A stretch of 53,048 nucleotides of DNA from Mediterranea massiliensis (GTDB lineage: Bacteria; Bacteroidota; Bacteroidia; Bacteroidales; Bacteroidaceae). The first letter of the stretch is position 1. Every line of letters starts with the position of its first letter. The translations under genes and the position numbers were made by a program. Positions 43,050 to 52,263 of this stretch are shown piece by piece. The stretch spans positions 1-53,048 of the forward strand of contig SUYA01000013.1 of the NCBI GenBank assembly GCA_015060695.1. Reading direction: 5' to 3'. The notes under the pieces were generated by a model. The model did no database searches and was not told the origin of the DNA. It saw only the letters and a program-made list of their open reading frames with translations.

Positions 43050-44852
43050 TCAGTCTATAATTCTTACTCCTCCTTTATCGGCCGAACTAACGCTTTGGGC
43101 ATAGGCTCGTAGCGATTTGCTTACTTGACGATTACGCCGGAGTGGTTGCATTGGGCGTGCAGCCAATTCTTCATCGCTAAGTTTTACATTAATTGTTCGG
43201 TTAGGAATATCAATTTCGATAATATCACCATCTACCAATTTACCAATATTGCCACCGGCTGCTGCTTCGGGGCTGATGTGTCCGATACTTAAGCCCGAAG
43301 TACCTCCGGAAAAGCGACCATCGGTAATCAAAGCACACTCTTTACCCATGTGCATACTCTTGATATAAGAAGTGGGATAAAGCATCTCTTGCATACCGGG
43401 ACCGCCTTTAGGACCTTCGTGAGTAATCACCACGACATCACCTTTTTGCACCTTTCCACCCAAAATTCCTTCGCATGCCTCTTCTTGAGAATCGAATACC
43501 TTGGCCGGGCCTGAGAATTTCCAGATACTTTCATCTACCCCGGCAGTCTTTACAACACAACCATCTTGTGCAATATTTCCGAAGAGTACAGCCAATCCAC
43601 CATCTTTGGTATAAGCATGTGCTAAATCGCGGATACATCCGGTTGTACGATCTGCATCCAAATCGGGCCACACACAGTTTTGTGCACCCAATTGGTTGCA
43701 AAACTTATCAGCCGGGGCTGTGCCATAGATACGAGCAGCTTCTGCGTCAATCGTTTCCTTGGTTATATCATACTTAGCGATATCTTCGCCTAAAGTGGCA
43801 CCATTCACACGTTTGCAATCGAGATGAAGCAATCCCCCCTTTGACAATTCTGCCAAAATGCCAAGTATGCCACCTGCTCGGCCACAATCCTCTACACTAT
43901 ACTTGGCCGTATTAGGAGCCAGTTTGCATAAACACGGCACTTTGCGACTCAAATCGTTGATGTCGTTCATGGTAAATTCAGTTTCTGCCTCCCTGGCCAC
44001 TGCAAGCAAATGAAGAATCGTATTGGTACTTCCACCCATAGCAATATCCAAGGTCATAGCATTAAGGAAGGCTTGACGTGTTGCAATGCTTCGAGGCAAC
44101 ACACTTTCGTCACCCTCTTCATAGTAGGCCAACGCATTCTTCACAATCTGACGAGCTGCTTGTTTCATTAACTCTACACGATTGACATGAGTGGCAAGAA
44201 TTGTACCGTTACCCGGCAATGAAAGTCCTATAGCCTCGGTCAACGAATTCATCGAGTTAGCAGTAAACATACCTGAACAGCATCCACAACCCGGACAAGC
44301 ACGATTCTCTATTTCAGCCAGTTCTTCATCATCGACACTCACATCGGCACCTTTTACCATGGCCGCAATCAAATCGAGTTTCTCGCCGCGCCATTTACCT
44401 GCTTCCATCGGTCCTCCTGATACAAATACTGCAGGTATATTCAAACGCATGGCTGCCATCATCATGCCCGGTGTAATCTTGTCGCAATTGGAAATGCAAA
44501 TCATTGCATCTGCCTTGTGAGCATTGACCATATACTCCACAGAGTCGGCAATGATATCACGACTGGGCAAGGAATATAACATCCCATCATGCCCCATAGC
44601 AATACCATCATCAATGGCTATCGTATTAAATTCGGCTGCATAGCAACCTAATTTTTCTATCTCTGTTTTAATAATCTGTCCTGCTTCATGCAGATGGGTA
44701 TGTCCCGGCACAAACTGAGTAAACGAATTTACTACAGCAATTATAGGCTTACCAAACTGCTCGCGTTTCATGCCATTGGCCACCCACAAGGCTCTTGCTC
44801 CTGCCATACGGCGTCCTTCGGTACATACTGCGCTGCGCAACTGATGTTTCAT
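43050..44852 (-). CDS. ilvD: Dihydroxy-acid dehydratase
   Basis: Dehydrates dihydroxy acids to the 2-oxo acids for valine, isoleucine and leucine. The 600-residue product from the ATG at 44852 (MKHQLRSAV) has the family length; an in-frame ATG at 44894 would run into the attenuator hairpin and is rejected. Fe-S ligands lie in [14 protein letters not shown] and [29 protein letters not shown] precedes the start. First gene of the ilv operon and the direct target of the upstream attenuator. Confidence 0.95.
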   Translation of the reverse strand: MKHQLRSAVCTEGRRMAGARALWVANGMKREQFGKPIIAVVNSFTQFVPGHTHLHEAGQIIKTEIEKLGCYAAEFNTIAIDDGIAMGHDGMLYSLPSRDIIADSVEYMVNAHKADAMICISNCDKITPGMMMAAMRLNIPAVFVSGGPMEAGKWRGEKLDLIAAMVKGADVSVDDEELAEIENRACPGCGCCSGMFTANSMNSLTEAIGLSLPGNGTILATHVNRVELMKQAARQIVKNALAYYEEGDESVLPRSIATRQAFLNAMTLDIAMGGSTNTILHLLAVAREAETEFTMNDINDLSRKVPCLCKLAPNTAKYSVEDCGRAGGILGILAELSKGGLLHLDCKRVNGATLGEDIAKYDITKETIDAEAARIYGTAPADKFCNQLGAQNCVWPDLDADRTTGCIRDLAHAYTKDGGLAVLFGNIAQDGCVVKTAGVDESIWKFSGPAKVFDSQEEACEGILGGKVQKGDVVVITHEGPKGGPGMQEMLYPTSYIKSMHMGKECALITDGRFSGGTSGLSIGHISPEAAAGGNIGKLVDGDIIEIDIPNRTINVKLSDEELAARPMQPLRRNRQVSKSLRAYAQSVSSADKGGVRIID

Positions 44853-44880
44853 ATTATTTCTCCTCATTATATTTAGTAAG

Positions 44881-44912
44881 AAAGCCTCTCTCACATCTGT
44901 GAGAAAGGCCTT
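44881..44912 (-). terminator. Attenuator terminator of the ilv operon
   Basis: On the minus strand AAGGCCTTTCTCAC pairs with GTGAGAGAGGCTT (13 bp with two G-U pairs) over the loop AGAT, and is followed by the U-rich TTCTTACT. It lies 29 bases before the ilvD start. The 5' arm (44908-44899) is exactly complementary over 10 bases to leader bases 44969-44960, giving a competing antiterminator. Confidence 0.85.
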
Positions 44913-44940
44913 TTCATATCATTTACCAAAATGGCATATA

Positions 44941-45036
44941 CTATAACGACATACAACAACCTTTCTCACCTCGATGTCCCACGACCACGACGTGAATAAT
45001 AGCATTGCTGCTTAGGTTGACTGCTGCGTATAACAT
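44941..45036 (-). CDS. ilv operon leader peptide (attenuator)
   Basis: A 31-codon reading frame (ATG at 45036, TAG at 44941) translates to a peptide with NAIIHVVVVG in its middle: two Ile codons then four Val codons in a row (GTC GTG GTC GTG), plus four Leu codons (three TTA/CTA before and after). It lies between the promoter and a terminator. Its codons 23-26 form the 5' half of the antiterminator, so ribosome stalling at the Val codons would free that segment to block the terminator, while a ribosome reaching the stop would cover it. This is the classic amino-acid leader layout. Confidence 0.88.
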   Translation of the reverse strand: MLYAAVNLSSNAIIHVVVVGHRGEKGCCMSL

Positions 45037-45065
45037 ACTCTGTTTCTTTTTTTATTTTAATGGCG

Positions 45066-45096
45066 CAAAGGTAAATGCTTTTTGTGAATATACAAA
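45066..45096 (-). promoter_or_regulatory. Promoter of the ilv operon
   Basis: On the minus strand TTTG (45096-45093), a 19-base spacer and TACCTTTG (45073-45066) match the Bacteroidetes consensus exactly. Transcription would begin about 20 bases before the leader-peptide ATG. Confidence 0.85.
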
Positions 45097-45241
45097 CAAA
45101 AATTCGATATTTTTAGCCTAACAGCTATAAAATGTAAGAAAAAAGAGTGATTAAATTAAAGGAAGTAAGCAAAACGATTAAAATAGATTCATGCTTTAAC
45201 AAACACTACACATAAGTAAGCATTTTACTATCTATTTGATT

Positions 45242-45329
45242 TACCTATAGGTAGATGAGCAACTACCTATAAGTAGTGAGGCAACTACCTATAGGTAATC
45301 GAGCAACAACCTATAGGTAGTTGAGCAAC
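45242..45329. repeat. Array of four palindromic units, exact 22-bp period
   Basis: TACCTATAGGTA (or one-base variants) starts at 45242, 45264, 45286 and 45308, each followed by a 10-base spacer of the form G-x-x-GAGCAAC or close. The flanking CAAC/GTTG extends the last dyad to 20 bp with one mismatch. It lies between the divergent ilvD and slyD genes. Confidence 0.88.
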
Positions 45330-45582
45330 TCAACAAGAGATACTTAAATAGCTAATTATCAATATATTAAAGAAACAACACAATCTATACACGCAACCAA
45401 CTGCGGCAAAACCATTTTCAGGTCAACCAAATGTATCATTTGTCCATCAGAAAGAGAGGTGTTTTCTTATGGCCTTTGACTTTCTTTCAAAAGAGTAACC
45501 CATGCAGATGGCAAAACTTAAATAAATTCTGATGAGATTTATTAAAGGGAGATTCCTTGTTCTATAAGCTGATTAATTTTTG

Positions 45583-45590
45583 TATCTTTG
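45583..45590 (+). promoter_or_regulatory. Promoter -7 box for slyD
   Basis: TATCTTTG followed by GC, an exact TAnnTTTG match 43 bases before the ATG. Confidence 0.55.
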
Positions 45591-45633
45591 CAGCCGAAAG
45601 ATTTTTGTTGAAACAAAACAAAATATTTAGTAT

Positions 45634-46194
45634 ATGATAGAAAATAAGTACATTACTGTGGCCTACAAATTGTATGCCATTGAAAATGGTGAACGCGACT
45701 TCACCGAAGAGGCTACGGCCGAGCATCCGTTCCAATTCATCTCTGGATTGGGGTTAACATTGGACGCTTTTGAAAACCAAGTAAAGGATTTGCAAAAAGG
45801 CGAAAAGTTTGACTTCACTATTACTTGCGAGGAAGCTTATGGAGCTTATGACCAAGAACATGTATTCGACTTGCCGAAAAATATATTTGAAATTGACGGA
45901 AAGTTTGACGACGAACACGTGGTACCCGGTGCCGTAATTCCTCTAATGACTGCCGAAGGACAGCGTGTGAACGGCAGCGTAGTAGAAGTAAAACCCGATG
46001 TTGTAGTAATGGACATGAATCATCCATTAGCCGGTTGCGACCTGAACTTTGTAGGTGAAGTGACTGAAAACCGTCCTGCCACTAACGAAGAACTTGCCGA
46101 AATAGCCAGAATGATGAGTGGAGGATGTGGCTGCGGATGCGATAGTTGTGGAGGTAATTGTGGTGACCACGACTGTTGCGATAGTTGTCATTAA
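45634..46194 (+). CDS. slyD: FKBP-type peptidyl-prolyl isomerase, SlyD-like
   Basis: A 186-residue cytosolic prolyl isomerase and chaperone. The FKBP part has KYITVAYKLYAIENGERDF, the insert-in-flap chaperone region (about 70-130) and NHPLAGCDLNFVGEV. The C-terminus is a Cys/His-rich tail, GGCGCGCDSCGGNCGDHDC, typical of SlyD nickel binding. It is monocistronic with its own promoter and terminator. Confidence 0.93.
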   Translation: MIENKYITVAYKLYAIENGERDFTEEATAEHPFQFISGLGLTLDAFENQVKDLQKGEKFDFTITCEEAYGAYDQEHVFDLPKNIFEIDGKFDDEHVVPGAVIPLMTAEGQRVNGSVVEVKPDVVVMDMNHPLAGCDLNFVGEVTENRPATNEELAEIARMMSGGCGCGCDSCGGNCGDHDCCDSCH

Positions 46195-46196
46195 AA

Positions 46197-46224
46197 ATAA
46201 AAGGCGTGTTTTCACGCCTTTTAT
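46197..46224. terminator. Bidirectional terminator between slyD and lptB
   Basis: AAAAGGCGTG-TTTT-CACGCCTTTT is a perfect stem just after the slyD stop and just before the lptB stop on the other strand. Confidence 0.85.
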
Positions 46225-46982
46225 TATACCATGAATTCCTTGCGACGCAACACAAAACTGTTACTAAGATATTTTTCGCGCACAATCTGATTCTCGGCCA
46301 GTTCTTCGGGAGTTCCTTGAAAGAGAATACGTCCTTCGAACAATAAATAAGCCCGGTTGGTGATACTCAATGTTTCTTGCACATTGTGGTCTGTAATCAA
46401 TATACCAATATTCTTTTTCTTCAAATCCCATACAATCTTCTGAATATCTTCCACAGCAATAGGATCGACACCTGCAAATGGCTCATCAAGCATAATAAAT
46501 TTAGGATCGATAGCCAAACAACGAGCAATCTCTGTACGGCGACGTTCACCACCACTCAATTGATTTCCTTTGTTCTTTCTAACCTTCTGCAAGCGAAATT
46601 CAGCAATCAAGCTCTCCAATTTATCCTTCTGATATTCTAAAGAACGACCGGTCATTTCAAGCACAGAAGCTATATTATCCTCCACACTCATCTGTCGAAA
46701 CACCGATGCTTCTTGAGCCAAATAAGCAATACCATTCTGGGCACGCATATAAACCGGATAATCTGTAATTTCCAAATCACCTAAAAAAATCTTTCCACCA
46801 TTGGGAACCACCAAACCTGTAGTCATATAAAACGAAGTCGTCTTACCCGCTCCATTAGGGCCAAGCAATCCCACAATCTCACCTTGTTTCACGTCGAAAG
46901 AGACATCATTTACTACCGTACGCTTGCCATAACGCTTTATCAAGTTCTCAGAGCGCAACACCATTTTTGTTTCTTCTGCCAT
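46224..46982 (-). CDS. lptB: LPS export ABC transporter ATPase
   Basis: A 252-residue ABC ATPase of the Lpt machine that extracts LPS from the inner membrane. Walker A GLLGPNGAGKTTSFYMTTGL, Q-loop YLAQEASVFRQMSVEDNI, signature LSGGERRRTEIARCLA, Walker B FIMLDEPFAGVDP and switch His DHNVQETL are all present. The PNGAGKTTSFYM and AQEASVFR residues are typical of LptB. No lptFG gene is adjacent. Confidence 0.93.
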   Translation of the reverse strand: MAEETKMVLRSENLIKRYGKRTVVNDVSFDVKQGEIVGLLGPNGAGKTTSFYMTTGLVVPNGGKIFLGDLEITDYPVYMRAQNGIAYLAQEASVFRQMSVEDNIASVLEMTGRSLEYQKDKLESLIAEFRLQKVRKNKGNQLSGGERRRTEIARCLAIDPKFIMLDEPFAGVDPIAVEDIQKIVWDLKKKNIGILITDHNVQETLSITNRAYLLFEGRILFQGTPEELAENQIVREKYLSNSFVLRRKEFMV

Positions 46983-47002
46983 AGGAAATGTTTATTTTGC
47001 CG

Positions 47003-47040
47003 CAAATGTAGTAAATTACCCCGAAATAGTCTTATATTTG
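47003..47040. promoter_or_regulatory. Divergent promoter boxes for lptB and mlaE
   Basis: TACATTTG on the minus strand (47010-47003) and TATATTTG on the plus strand (47033-47040) both match TAnnTTTG exactly. They lie 21 bases before lptB and 23 bases before mlaE. The -33 boxes are poor. Confidence 0.5.
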
Positions 47041-47063
47041 CAAACAAATAAACTTAACTAATT

Positions 47064-47807
47064 ATGATAAAAGCCATCAGAACGGTAGGAAGATACCTCA
47101 TGTTAATGGGTAGAGTGATTGCACGCCCTGAACGAATGCGGATGTTTCTGCGACAATATTTAGAAGAGATGGAGAAATTGGGAGTCAACTCTATCGGTAT
47201 CGTATTGCTCATCTCATTCTTCATCGGTGCCGTTATCACCATTCAAATTAAACTGAACATCGATAGTCCATTCATGCCTCGCTGGACAGTGGGATATATC
47301 ACCAGAGAAATCATGTTGCTGGAGTTTTCATCCTCCATCATGTGCTTAATCCTAACAGGAAAAGTCGGTTCGAACATTGCCTCTGAATTAGGAACCATGC
47401 GTGTTACCCAACAAATAGATGCTTTGGAAATTATGGGCATCAATTCGGCCAATTATCTCATTATGCCCAAGATAGCAGCCATGCTAACTACCATCCCCAT
47501 AATGGTAATTTTCAGTATCTTTGCCGGAATCATTGGTGCGTTTTGTACATGTTGGTTTGCTGGTGTAATGAATGCGGTTGACTTAGAATACGGACTGCAA
47601 TACATGTTTATCGAACAATATGTATGGACTGCTATCATCAAATCATTCTTTTTTGCTTTTATTATCAGCAGTGTATCTGCCTTTTTCGGCTATACAGTTG
47701 AAGGAGGCTCAGTAGAAGTAGGAAAAGCATCAACCAATTCTGTAGTATGTAGCAGCGTACTTATCTTGTTTGCAGATCTTATACTGACTCAACTATTGGC
47801 CGTATAA
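47064..47807 (+). CDS. mlaE: MlaE-family ABC transporter permease
   Basis: A 247-residue permease of the phospholipid transport (Mla/Mce) system. It has about five to six helices and the family motifs SIGIVLLISFFIGAVITIQIK, ITREIMLLEFSSSIMCLILTGKVGSNIASELGTMRVTQQIDALEIMG (the conserved EIG-like coupling loop) and the final helix ending LTQLLAV. It is followed after 18 bases by the ATPase gene. No MCE-domain (mlaD) gene is adjacent here. Confidence 0.92.
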   Translation: MIKAIRTVGRYLMLMGRVIARPERMRMFLRQYLEEMEKLGVNSIGIVLLISFFIGAVITIQIKLNIDSPFMPRWTVGYITREIMLLEFSSSIMCLILTGKVGSNIASELGTMRVTQQIDALEIMGINSANYLIMPKIAAMLTTIPIMVIFSIFAGIIGAFCTCWFAGVMNAVDLEYGLQYMFIEQYVWTAIIKSFFFAFIISSVSAFFGYTVEGGSVEVGKASTNSVVCSSVLILFADLILTQLLAV

Positions 47808-47825
47808 CTAAAAAGAGAACTAATT

Positions 47826-48581
47826 ATGATTGAACTAAAAGGAATATATAAATCATTTGAAGACAAACCGGTACTGAAAGACATCAATGCCACCTTTGAA
47901 AACGGGAAAACAAATCTCATCATTGGGCAAAGCGGTTCTGGGAAAACCGTATTAATGAAATGCATCGTGGGATTGTTGACACCAGAACAAGGGGAATTGC
48001 TTTACGACGGCCGCAACTTTTTAGCCATGAGCAAAAAAGACAAAAAATTATTGAGACGCGAAATGGGCATGATATTCCAAAGTGCTGCTTTATTCGACTC
48101 AATGACCGTATTGGACAACGTAATGTTCCCCTTAAATATGTTTAGTAATGACACCTATCGCGACCGACAACGCCGAGCCTTGTTCTGCTTAGAACGAGTA
48201 AATCTGATTGAAGCTCAAAATAAATATCCGGGAGAAATCAGTGGAGGAATGCAAAAACGGGTAGCTATAGCACGAGCCATAGCCCTAAACCCACAATACC
48301 TCTTTTGCGACGAGCCCAACTCTGGTTTAGACCCCAAAACGTCAATCGTTATAGACGAACTGATTCAAGACATTACCCACGAATATCAAATAACTACACT
48401 TATCAACACCCATGATATGAACTCTGTTATGGGAATTGGCGAAAAGATTATTTTTATACATGAAGGTAACAAAGCATGGGAAGGTACAAAAGATGAAGTG
48501 TTAACTAGCACCAACAAACGTCTAAATGATTTCATCTTTGCATCCGACCTCTTCCGTAAAGTAAAAGAAGCAAATATTTGA
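47826..48581 (+). CDS. mlaF: MlaF-family ABC transporter ATPase
   Basis: A 251-residue ABC ATPase paired with MlaE: Walker A IIGQSGSGKTVLMKCIVGL, Q-loop MIFQSAALFDSMTVLDNV, signature ISGGMQKRVAIARAIA, Walker B YLFCDEPNSGLDP and switch NTHDMNSV. FQSAALFDS and SGGMQKRV are marks of the MlaF group. Together they move phospholipids between inner and outer membranes; direction is not given by sequence. Confidence 0.92.
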   Translation: MIELKGIYKSFEDKPVLKDINATFENGKTNLIIGQSGSGKTVLMKCIVGLLTPEQGELLYDGRNFLAMSKKDKKLLRREMGMIFQSAALFDSMTVLDNVMFPLNMFSNDTYRDRQRRALFCLERVNLIEAQNKYPGEISGGMQKRVAIARAIALNPQYLFCDEPNSGLDPKTSIVIDELIQDITHEYQITTLINTHDMNSVMGIGEKIIFIHEGNKAWEGTKDEVLTSTNKRLNDFIFASDLFRKVKEANI

Positions 48582-48584
48582 TAC

Positions 48585-48618
48585 AAAAAAGTCTCGAACT
48601 AATGTCCGAGACTTTTTT
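48585..48618. terminator. Bidirectional terminator between mlaF and der
   Basis: AAAAAAGTCTCG and CGAGACTTTTTT form a perfect stem with a 10-base loop and T-runs on both strands, between convergent genes. Confidence 0.9.
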
Positions 48619-48636
48619 GTATTGATAGGGATATAT

Positions 48637-49950
48637 TTACTTCTGACGTATATATATATTAATAGGTGTACCTGTCAAATTCCACTTTTCACGCATCTTG
48701 TTTTCCAAAAAACGTCTGTAAGGTTCCTTGACATATTGTGGCAAGTTCGCAAAATAGACAAACGATGGGATCTGCGTATTGGGTAACTGAGTGATATACT
48801 TAATCTTAATGTACTTACCCTTATTTGAAGGCGGTGGATAAGCCTCGATAAGAGGAAGCATCTCTTCATTCAAACGAGCAGTAGGAATACGAGTCATACG
48901 ATTCTCATACACATTGCGTGCTTCTTCCAACACCTTAAGAATACGCTGTTTTGTTAAAGCAGAAGCAAAGATAATTGGAAAATCTACAAACGGAGCAAAT
49001 CGTTCACGGATAGCATTTTCAAAAGTCTTCATAACTTTTACTGTCTTATCTTGAACCAAATCCCATTTATTTACCACAACCACCAATCCTTTAGCATTCT
49101 TCTGAATCAGAGAAAAGATATTCAAATCTTGACTCTCTATGCCTCGAGTTGCATCAAGCATCAAGATACAAACATCTGAATTTTCAATAGAACGAATAGA
49201 ACGAATAACCGAATAGTATTCGAGATCTTCGTTTACTTTATTCTTCTTACGAATACCTGCTGTATCGACTAAATAAAAGTCAAATCCAAATTTATTATAA
49301 CGAGTATAAATGGAATCACGGGTTGTACCTGCAATATCCGTCACAATATTCCGTTCCTCACCAATAAAAGCATTTACAATAGATGATTTTCCGGCATTAG
49401 GACGTCCCACTACAGCAAAACGAGGAATCTCCTCGTCTAAAATTTCAGAAGTTTCCTTCTTGAATTTACTGATAATCAAATCTAACATATCACCAGTTCC
49501 GCTACCCGTTATAGCAGATATACAATAAGGATCACCTAATCCTAAGCTATAAAATTCAGGAGCATTGTATTGCAATTCATGATTATCTGTCTTGTTTGCA
49601 ATCAACAACACAGGTTTCTTGGCACGACGCAAGATAGAAGCTACTTGCATATCAAGATCTGTCACTCCATTCATTACATCTACAACAAATAGGATAACAT
49701 CGGCTTCATCCACAGCCAGCAATACCTGCTTACGAATCTCTTCTTCGAAAACATCCTCTGAATTAACTACCCAACCGCCAGTATCAACTACTGAAAACTC
49801 ACGCCCCAACCACTCGCATTTACCATATTGCCTATCTCGTGTAGTACCTGCCTCCTCGTTTACAATCGCTTGGCGAGTTTTTGTCAAGCGATTAAAGAGT
49901 GTGGATTTTCCCACATTAGGACGTCCTACAATAGCTACTAAATTTCCCAT
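48637..49950 (-). CDS. der: Ribosome-associated GTPase Der (EngA)
   Basis: A 437-residue double GTPase for 50S maturation. G domain 1: [26 protein letters not shown] domain 2: [40 protein letters not shown]-like domain is C-terminal (about 350-437). It follows era by 27 bases. Confidence 0.97.
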   Translation of the reverse strand: MGNLVAIVGRPNVGKSTLFNRLTKTRQAIVNEEAGTTRDRQYGKCEWLGREFSVVDTGGWVVNSEDVFEEEIRKQVLLAVDEADVILFVVDVMNGVTDLDMQVASILRRAKKPVLLIANKTDNHELQYNAPEFYSLGLGDPYCISAITGSGTGDMLDLIISKFKKETSEILDEEIPRFAVVGRPNAGKSSIVNAFIGEERNIVTDIAGTTRDSIYTRYNKFGFDFYLVDTAGIRKKNKVNEDLEYYSVIRSIRSIENSDVCILMLDATRGIESQDLNIFSLIQKNAKGLVVVVNKWDLVQDKTVKVMKTFENAIRERFAPFVDFPIIFASALTKQRILKVLEEARNVYENRMTRIPTARLNEEMLPLIEAYPPPSNKGKYIKIKYITQLPNTQIPSFVYFANLPQYVKEPYRRFLENKMREKWNLTGTPINIYIRQK

Positions 49951-49977
49951 TATTAATTATTTTTCTCCCGATTTCTA

Positions 49978-50859
49978 TTAATCTAATTGATAACCAAAAT
50001 TGCGCAACTCTTTATCCGAACTACGCCAATCTTTATCAACCTTCACATACGTCTCCAGAAAAATCGTCTTTCCAAAGAATTTCTCCAAATCACGACGAGC
50101 TTCGGTAGCAACTTTCTTCAGTGCCTTTCCTTGCTTGCCAATAATAATACCTTTTTGAGAATCACGCTCAACATATATCACAGCATTAATATGTATCTTC
50201 TTCTCATCCTCTTTGAAACTTTCTACTACAACTTCAACAGAGTATGGTATTTCTTTATCATAATATAACAGAATCTTTTCACGAATAATCTCATTCACGA
50301 AAAAACGAGCAGGTTTATCAGTCCATTGATCCTTGTCAAAATAAGGAGGTGAATCAGGAAGCAACTCCTTCACACGCTTCATAATATAATCAACATTAAA
50401 TTTATTCAATGCTGAAATAGGTAAAATCTCTGCTTTAGGCAACAACTCCTTCCAACTTTCAACCAATTCTATCAATTTATCCTGATTAGTCAAATCAATC
50501 TTGTTGATAAGTACCAACACAGGAACATCCATCATAGCCACTTTCTCAACAAAATCACTATGTTTGTCTGGAGTTTCCACAACATCAGTCACATAGAGCA
50601 ATACATCCGCATCTACTAAAGCCGAAGTTGAGAAATTCAACATAGATTCTTGTAACTTGTATTGTGGCTTCAAAACTCCTGGAGTATCAGAAAACACAAT
50701 CTGCATGTCATCAGCATTATAAATACCCATAATACGATGACGTGTAGTTTGAGCTTTAAAAGTAGCAATAGAGATTCGTTCGCCAACCAAAGCATTCATT
50801 AAAGTTGACTTACCTACATTAGGATTACCTACAATATTTACAAAACCTGCTTTATGCAT
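49978..50859 (-). CDS. era: GTPase Era
   Basis: A 293-residue GTPase that binds the 3' end of 16S rRNA during 30S assembly. G motifs [32 protein letters not shown] and NKIDL are present, with a C-terminal KH domain (GIIIGKQGKALKKVATEARRDLEKFF). It lies upstream of der, after a terminator that follows fabH. Confidence 0.97.
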   Translation of the reverse strand: MHKAGFVNIVGNPNVGKSTLMNALVGERISIATFKAQTTRHRIMGIYNADDMQIVFSDTPGVLKPQYKLQESMLNFSTSALVDADVLLYVTDVVETPDKHSDFVEKVAMMDVPVLVLINKIDLTNQDKLIELVESWKELLPKAEILPISALNKFNVDYIMKRVKELLPDSPPYFDKDQWTDKPARFFVNEIIREKILLYYDKEIPYSVEVVVESFKEDEKKIHINAVIYVERDSQKGIIIGKQGKALKKVATEARRDLEKFFGKTIFLETYVKVDKDWRSSDKELRNFGYQLD

Positions 50860-50888
50860 TTACCCTCTTTTTCCTTTCAAATTAATAT

Positions 50889-50928
50889 TAAAAAAAAACG
50901 CATCAAATTTAAAATAGGATGCGTTTTA
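50889..50928 (-). terminator. Terminator after fabH
   Basis: On the minus strand AAAACGCATC pairs with GATGCGTTTT over a 13-base loop and runs into a T8 tract, between the fabH stop and the era start. Confidence 0.85.
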
Positions 50929-50942
50929 AAAGATACTATTTA

Positions 50943-51947
50943 TTATTGCTTCTTTCCATCATAACCCCATTTCACGTAAACAGCACCCCATGTAAATCCA
51001 GCACCAAAAGCCGTGAAAATTATGTTATCGCCTTTTTTCAATTTCTCTTCGAAATCCCATATGCATAGGGGTAACGTGCCTGCACTAGTGTTTCCATAAC
51101 GCTCTATATTAATTAGAACTTTATCATGAGGCACTTCCATACGGTGAGCCACAGCATCAATAATACGCAAATTCGCTTGATGAGGTACAATCCAATTTAT
51201 ATCATCTTTCGATAAATTATTCTTCGCTGCCAAATCTGCACTAACATCAGACATATTTGATACTGCATATTTAAATACTGTACGCCCTTCTTGATAAATA
51301 TAGTGCATATGATTATCAACTGTAAAATAAGACGGAGGACAAACAGATCCACCAGCTTTCATGTGCAAAAACGGCAAACCTTTACCATCGGTACGTAATA
51401 TAGAATCCATAATGCCCAAATCTTCAGTAGTCGGTTCTAACATAAATGCCGCTGCACCATCACCAAAGATAGGACAAGTAGCACGATCTGTATAATCCAC
51501 CATTGATGACATTTTATCCCCACCTACAATTATAACTTTTTTATAACGACCTGAACGAATAAAATTAGCTGCCGTTTCCAACAAATATAAGAAACCACAA
51601 CAAGCCGCTTGCATATCAAATGCAAAAGCATTTTTTAAACCCAACTTATCACATAAGATGGATGCGGTTGACGGGAAATGATAATCAGGAGTTGACGTAG
51701 CCACTACTACTAAATCCACATCATCAGGATTTGTTTCTGTACGCTGCATCAATTGTTTAGCAGCTTTACGGCACATATATGAAGTACCTAGACCCTCTTC
51801 ATTCAAGATACGTCTTTCCTTCACACCGATACGAGTCATTATCCATTCGTCACTGGTATCAACCATACGAGCTATCTCATCATTTGTTAAGATATACTCT
51901 GGTACATATCCGCCTACCCCCGTAATTACTGCATTTATTTTTTTCAT
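50943..51947 (-). CDS. fabH: 3-oxoacyl-ACP synthase III
   Basis: Starts type II fatty-acid synthesis by condensing acyl-CoA with malonyl-ACP. The 334-residue enzyme has [13 protein letters not shown], the active-site Cys in [11 protein letters not shown] (about 120), His in [15 protein letters not shown] and Asn in [13 protein letters not shown]. It is transcribed after rpmF, the widely conserved rpmF-fabH order. Confidence 0.96.
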   Translation of the reverse strand: MKKINAVITGVGGYVPEYILTNDEIARMVDTSDEWIMTRIGVKERRILNEEGLGTSYMCRKAAKQLMQRTETNPDDVDLVVVATSTPDYHFPSTASILCDKLGLKNAFAFDMQAACCGFLYLLETAANFIRSGRYKKVIIVGGDKMSSMVDYTDRATCPIFGDGAAAFMLEPTTEDLGIMDSILRTDGKGLPFLHMKAGGSVCPPSYFTVDNHMHYIYQEGRTVFKYAVSNMSDVSADLAAKNNLSKDDINWIVPHQANLRIIDAVAHRMEVPHDKVLINIERYGNTSAGTLPLCIWDFEEKLKKGDNIIFTAFGAGFTWGAVYVKWGYDGKKQ

Positions 51948-52064
51948 AATAGTTCTTCAATAATTATACTCAAACAACGAGAGTCCAAAAAGATTTGTTT
52001 TCAAATCTTCTCAGACACTCGATATTTAAGTATTAATAAATTTAGTCAACAGACTTCGTTTTTC

Positions 52065-52250
52065 TTATACTGCAGCAGCTTTTTCAATAGCAAGTTTACC
52101 CCTGTAGTAACCACATGCGCCACATACAGTATGATATACATGCCATTCTCCGCAATTCGGGCAAATAGCCAACGTAGGAGTTACTGCCTTATCATGAGTT
52201 CTTCTCTTTGCAGTTCTAGTCTTTGACTGTCTTCTTTTAGGATGTGCCAT
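52065..52250 (-). CDS. rpmF: 50S ribosomal protein bL32
   Basis: A 61-residue L32: MAHPKRRQSKTRTAKRRTHDK, then a zinc ribbon CPNCGEWHVYHTVCGACGYYRGK with four cysteines (so the zinc-containing form). It follows the yceD gene by 13 bases and precedes fabH. Confidence 0.97.
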   Translation of the reverse strand: MAHPKRRQSKTRTAKRRTHDKAVTPTLAICPNCGEWHVYHTVCGACGYYRGKLAIEKAAAV

Positions 52251-52263
52251 TTTTCTTTAATCT

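Larger units (their letters stand above)
44853..45633. other. Long intergenic region between ilvD and slyD
   Basis: 781 bases. The left third is the ilv promoter, leader peptide and attenuator on the minus strand (44881-45096). The middle has the 22-bp-period array (45242-45329). The rest (45330-45580) is AT-rich with nothing I can support, up to the slyD promoter box at 45583. Confidence 0.75.

Noticed and set aside
44852..44894. Longer ilvD start at 44894
   Set aside because: It would place the start codon inside the attenuator terminator, lacks an SD, and adds residues not found in the family; the ATG at 44852 has GAGGAG upstream.
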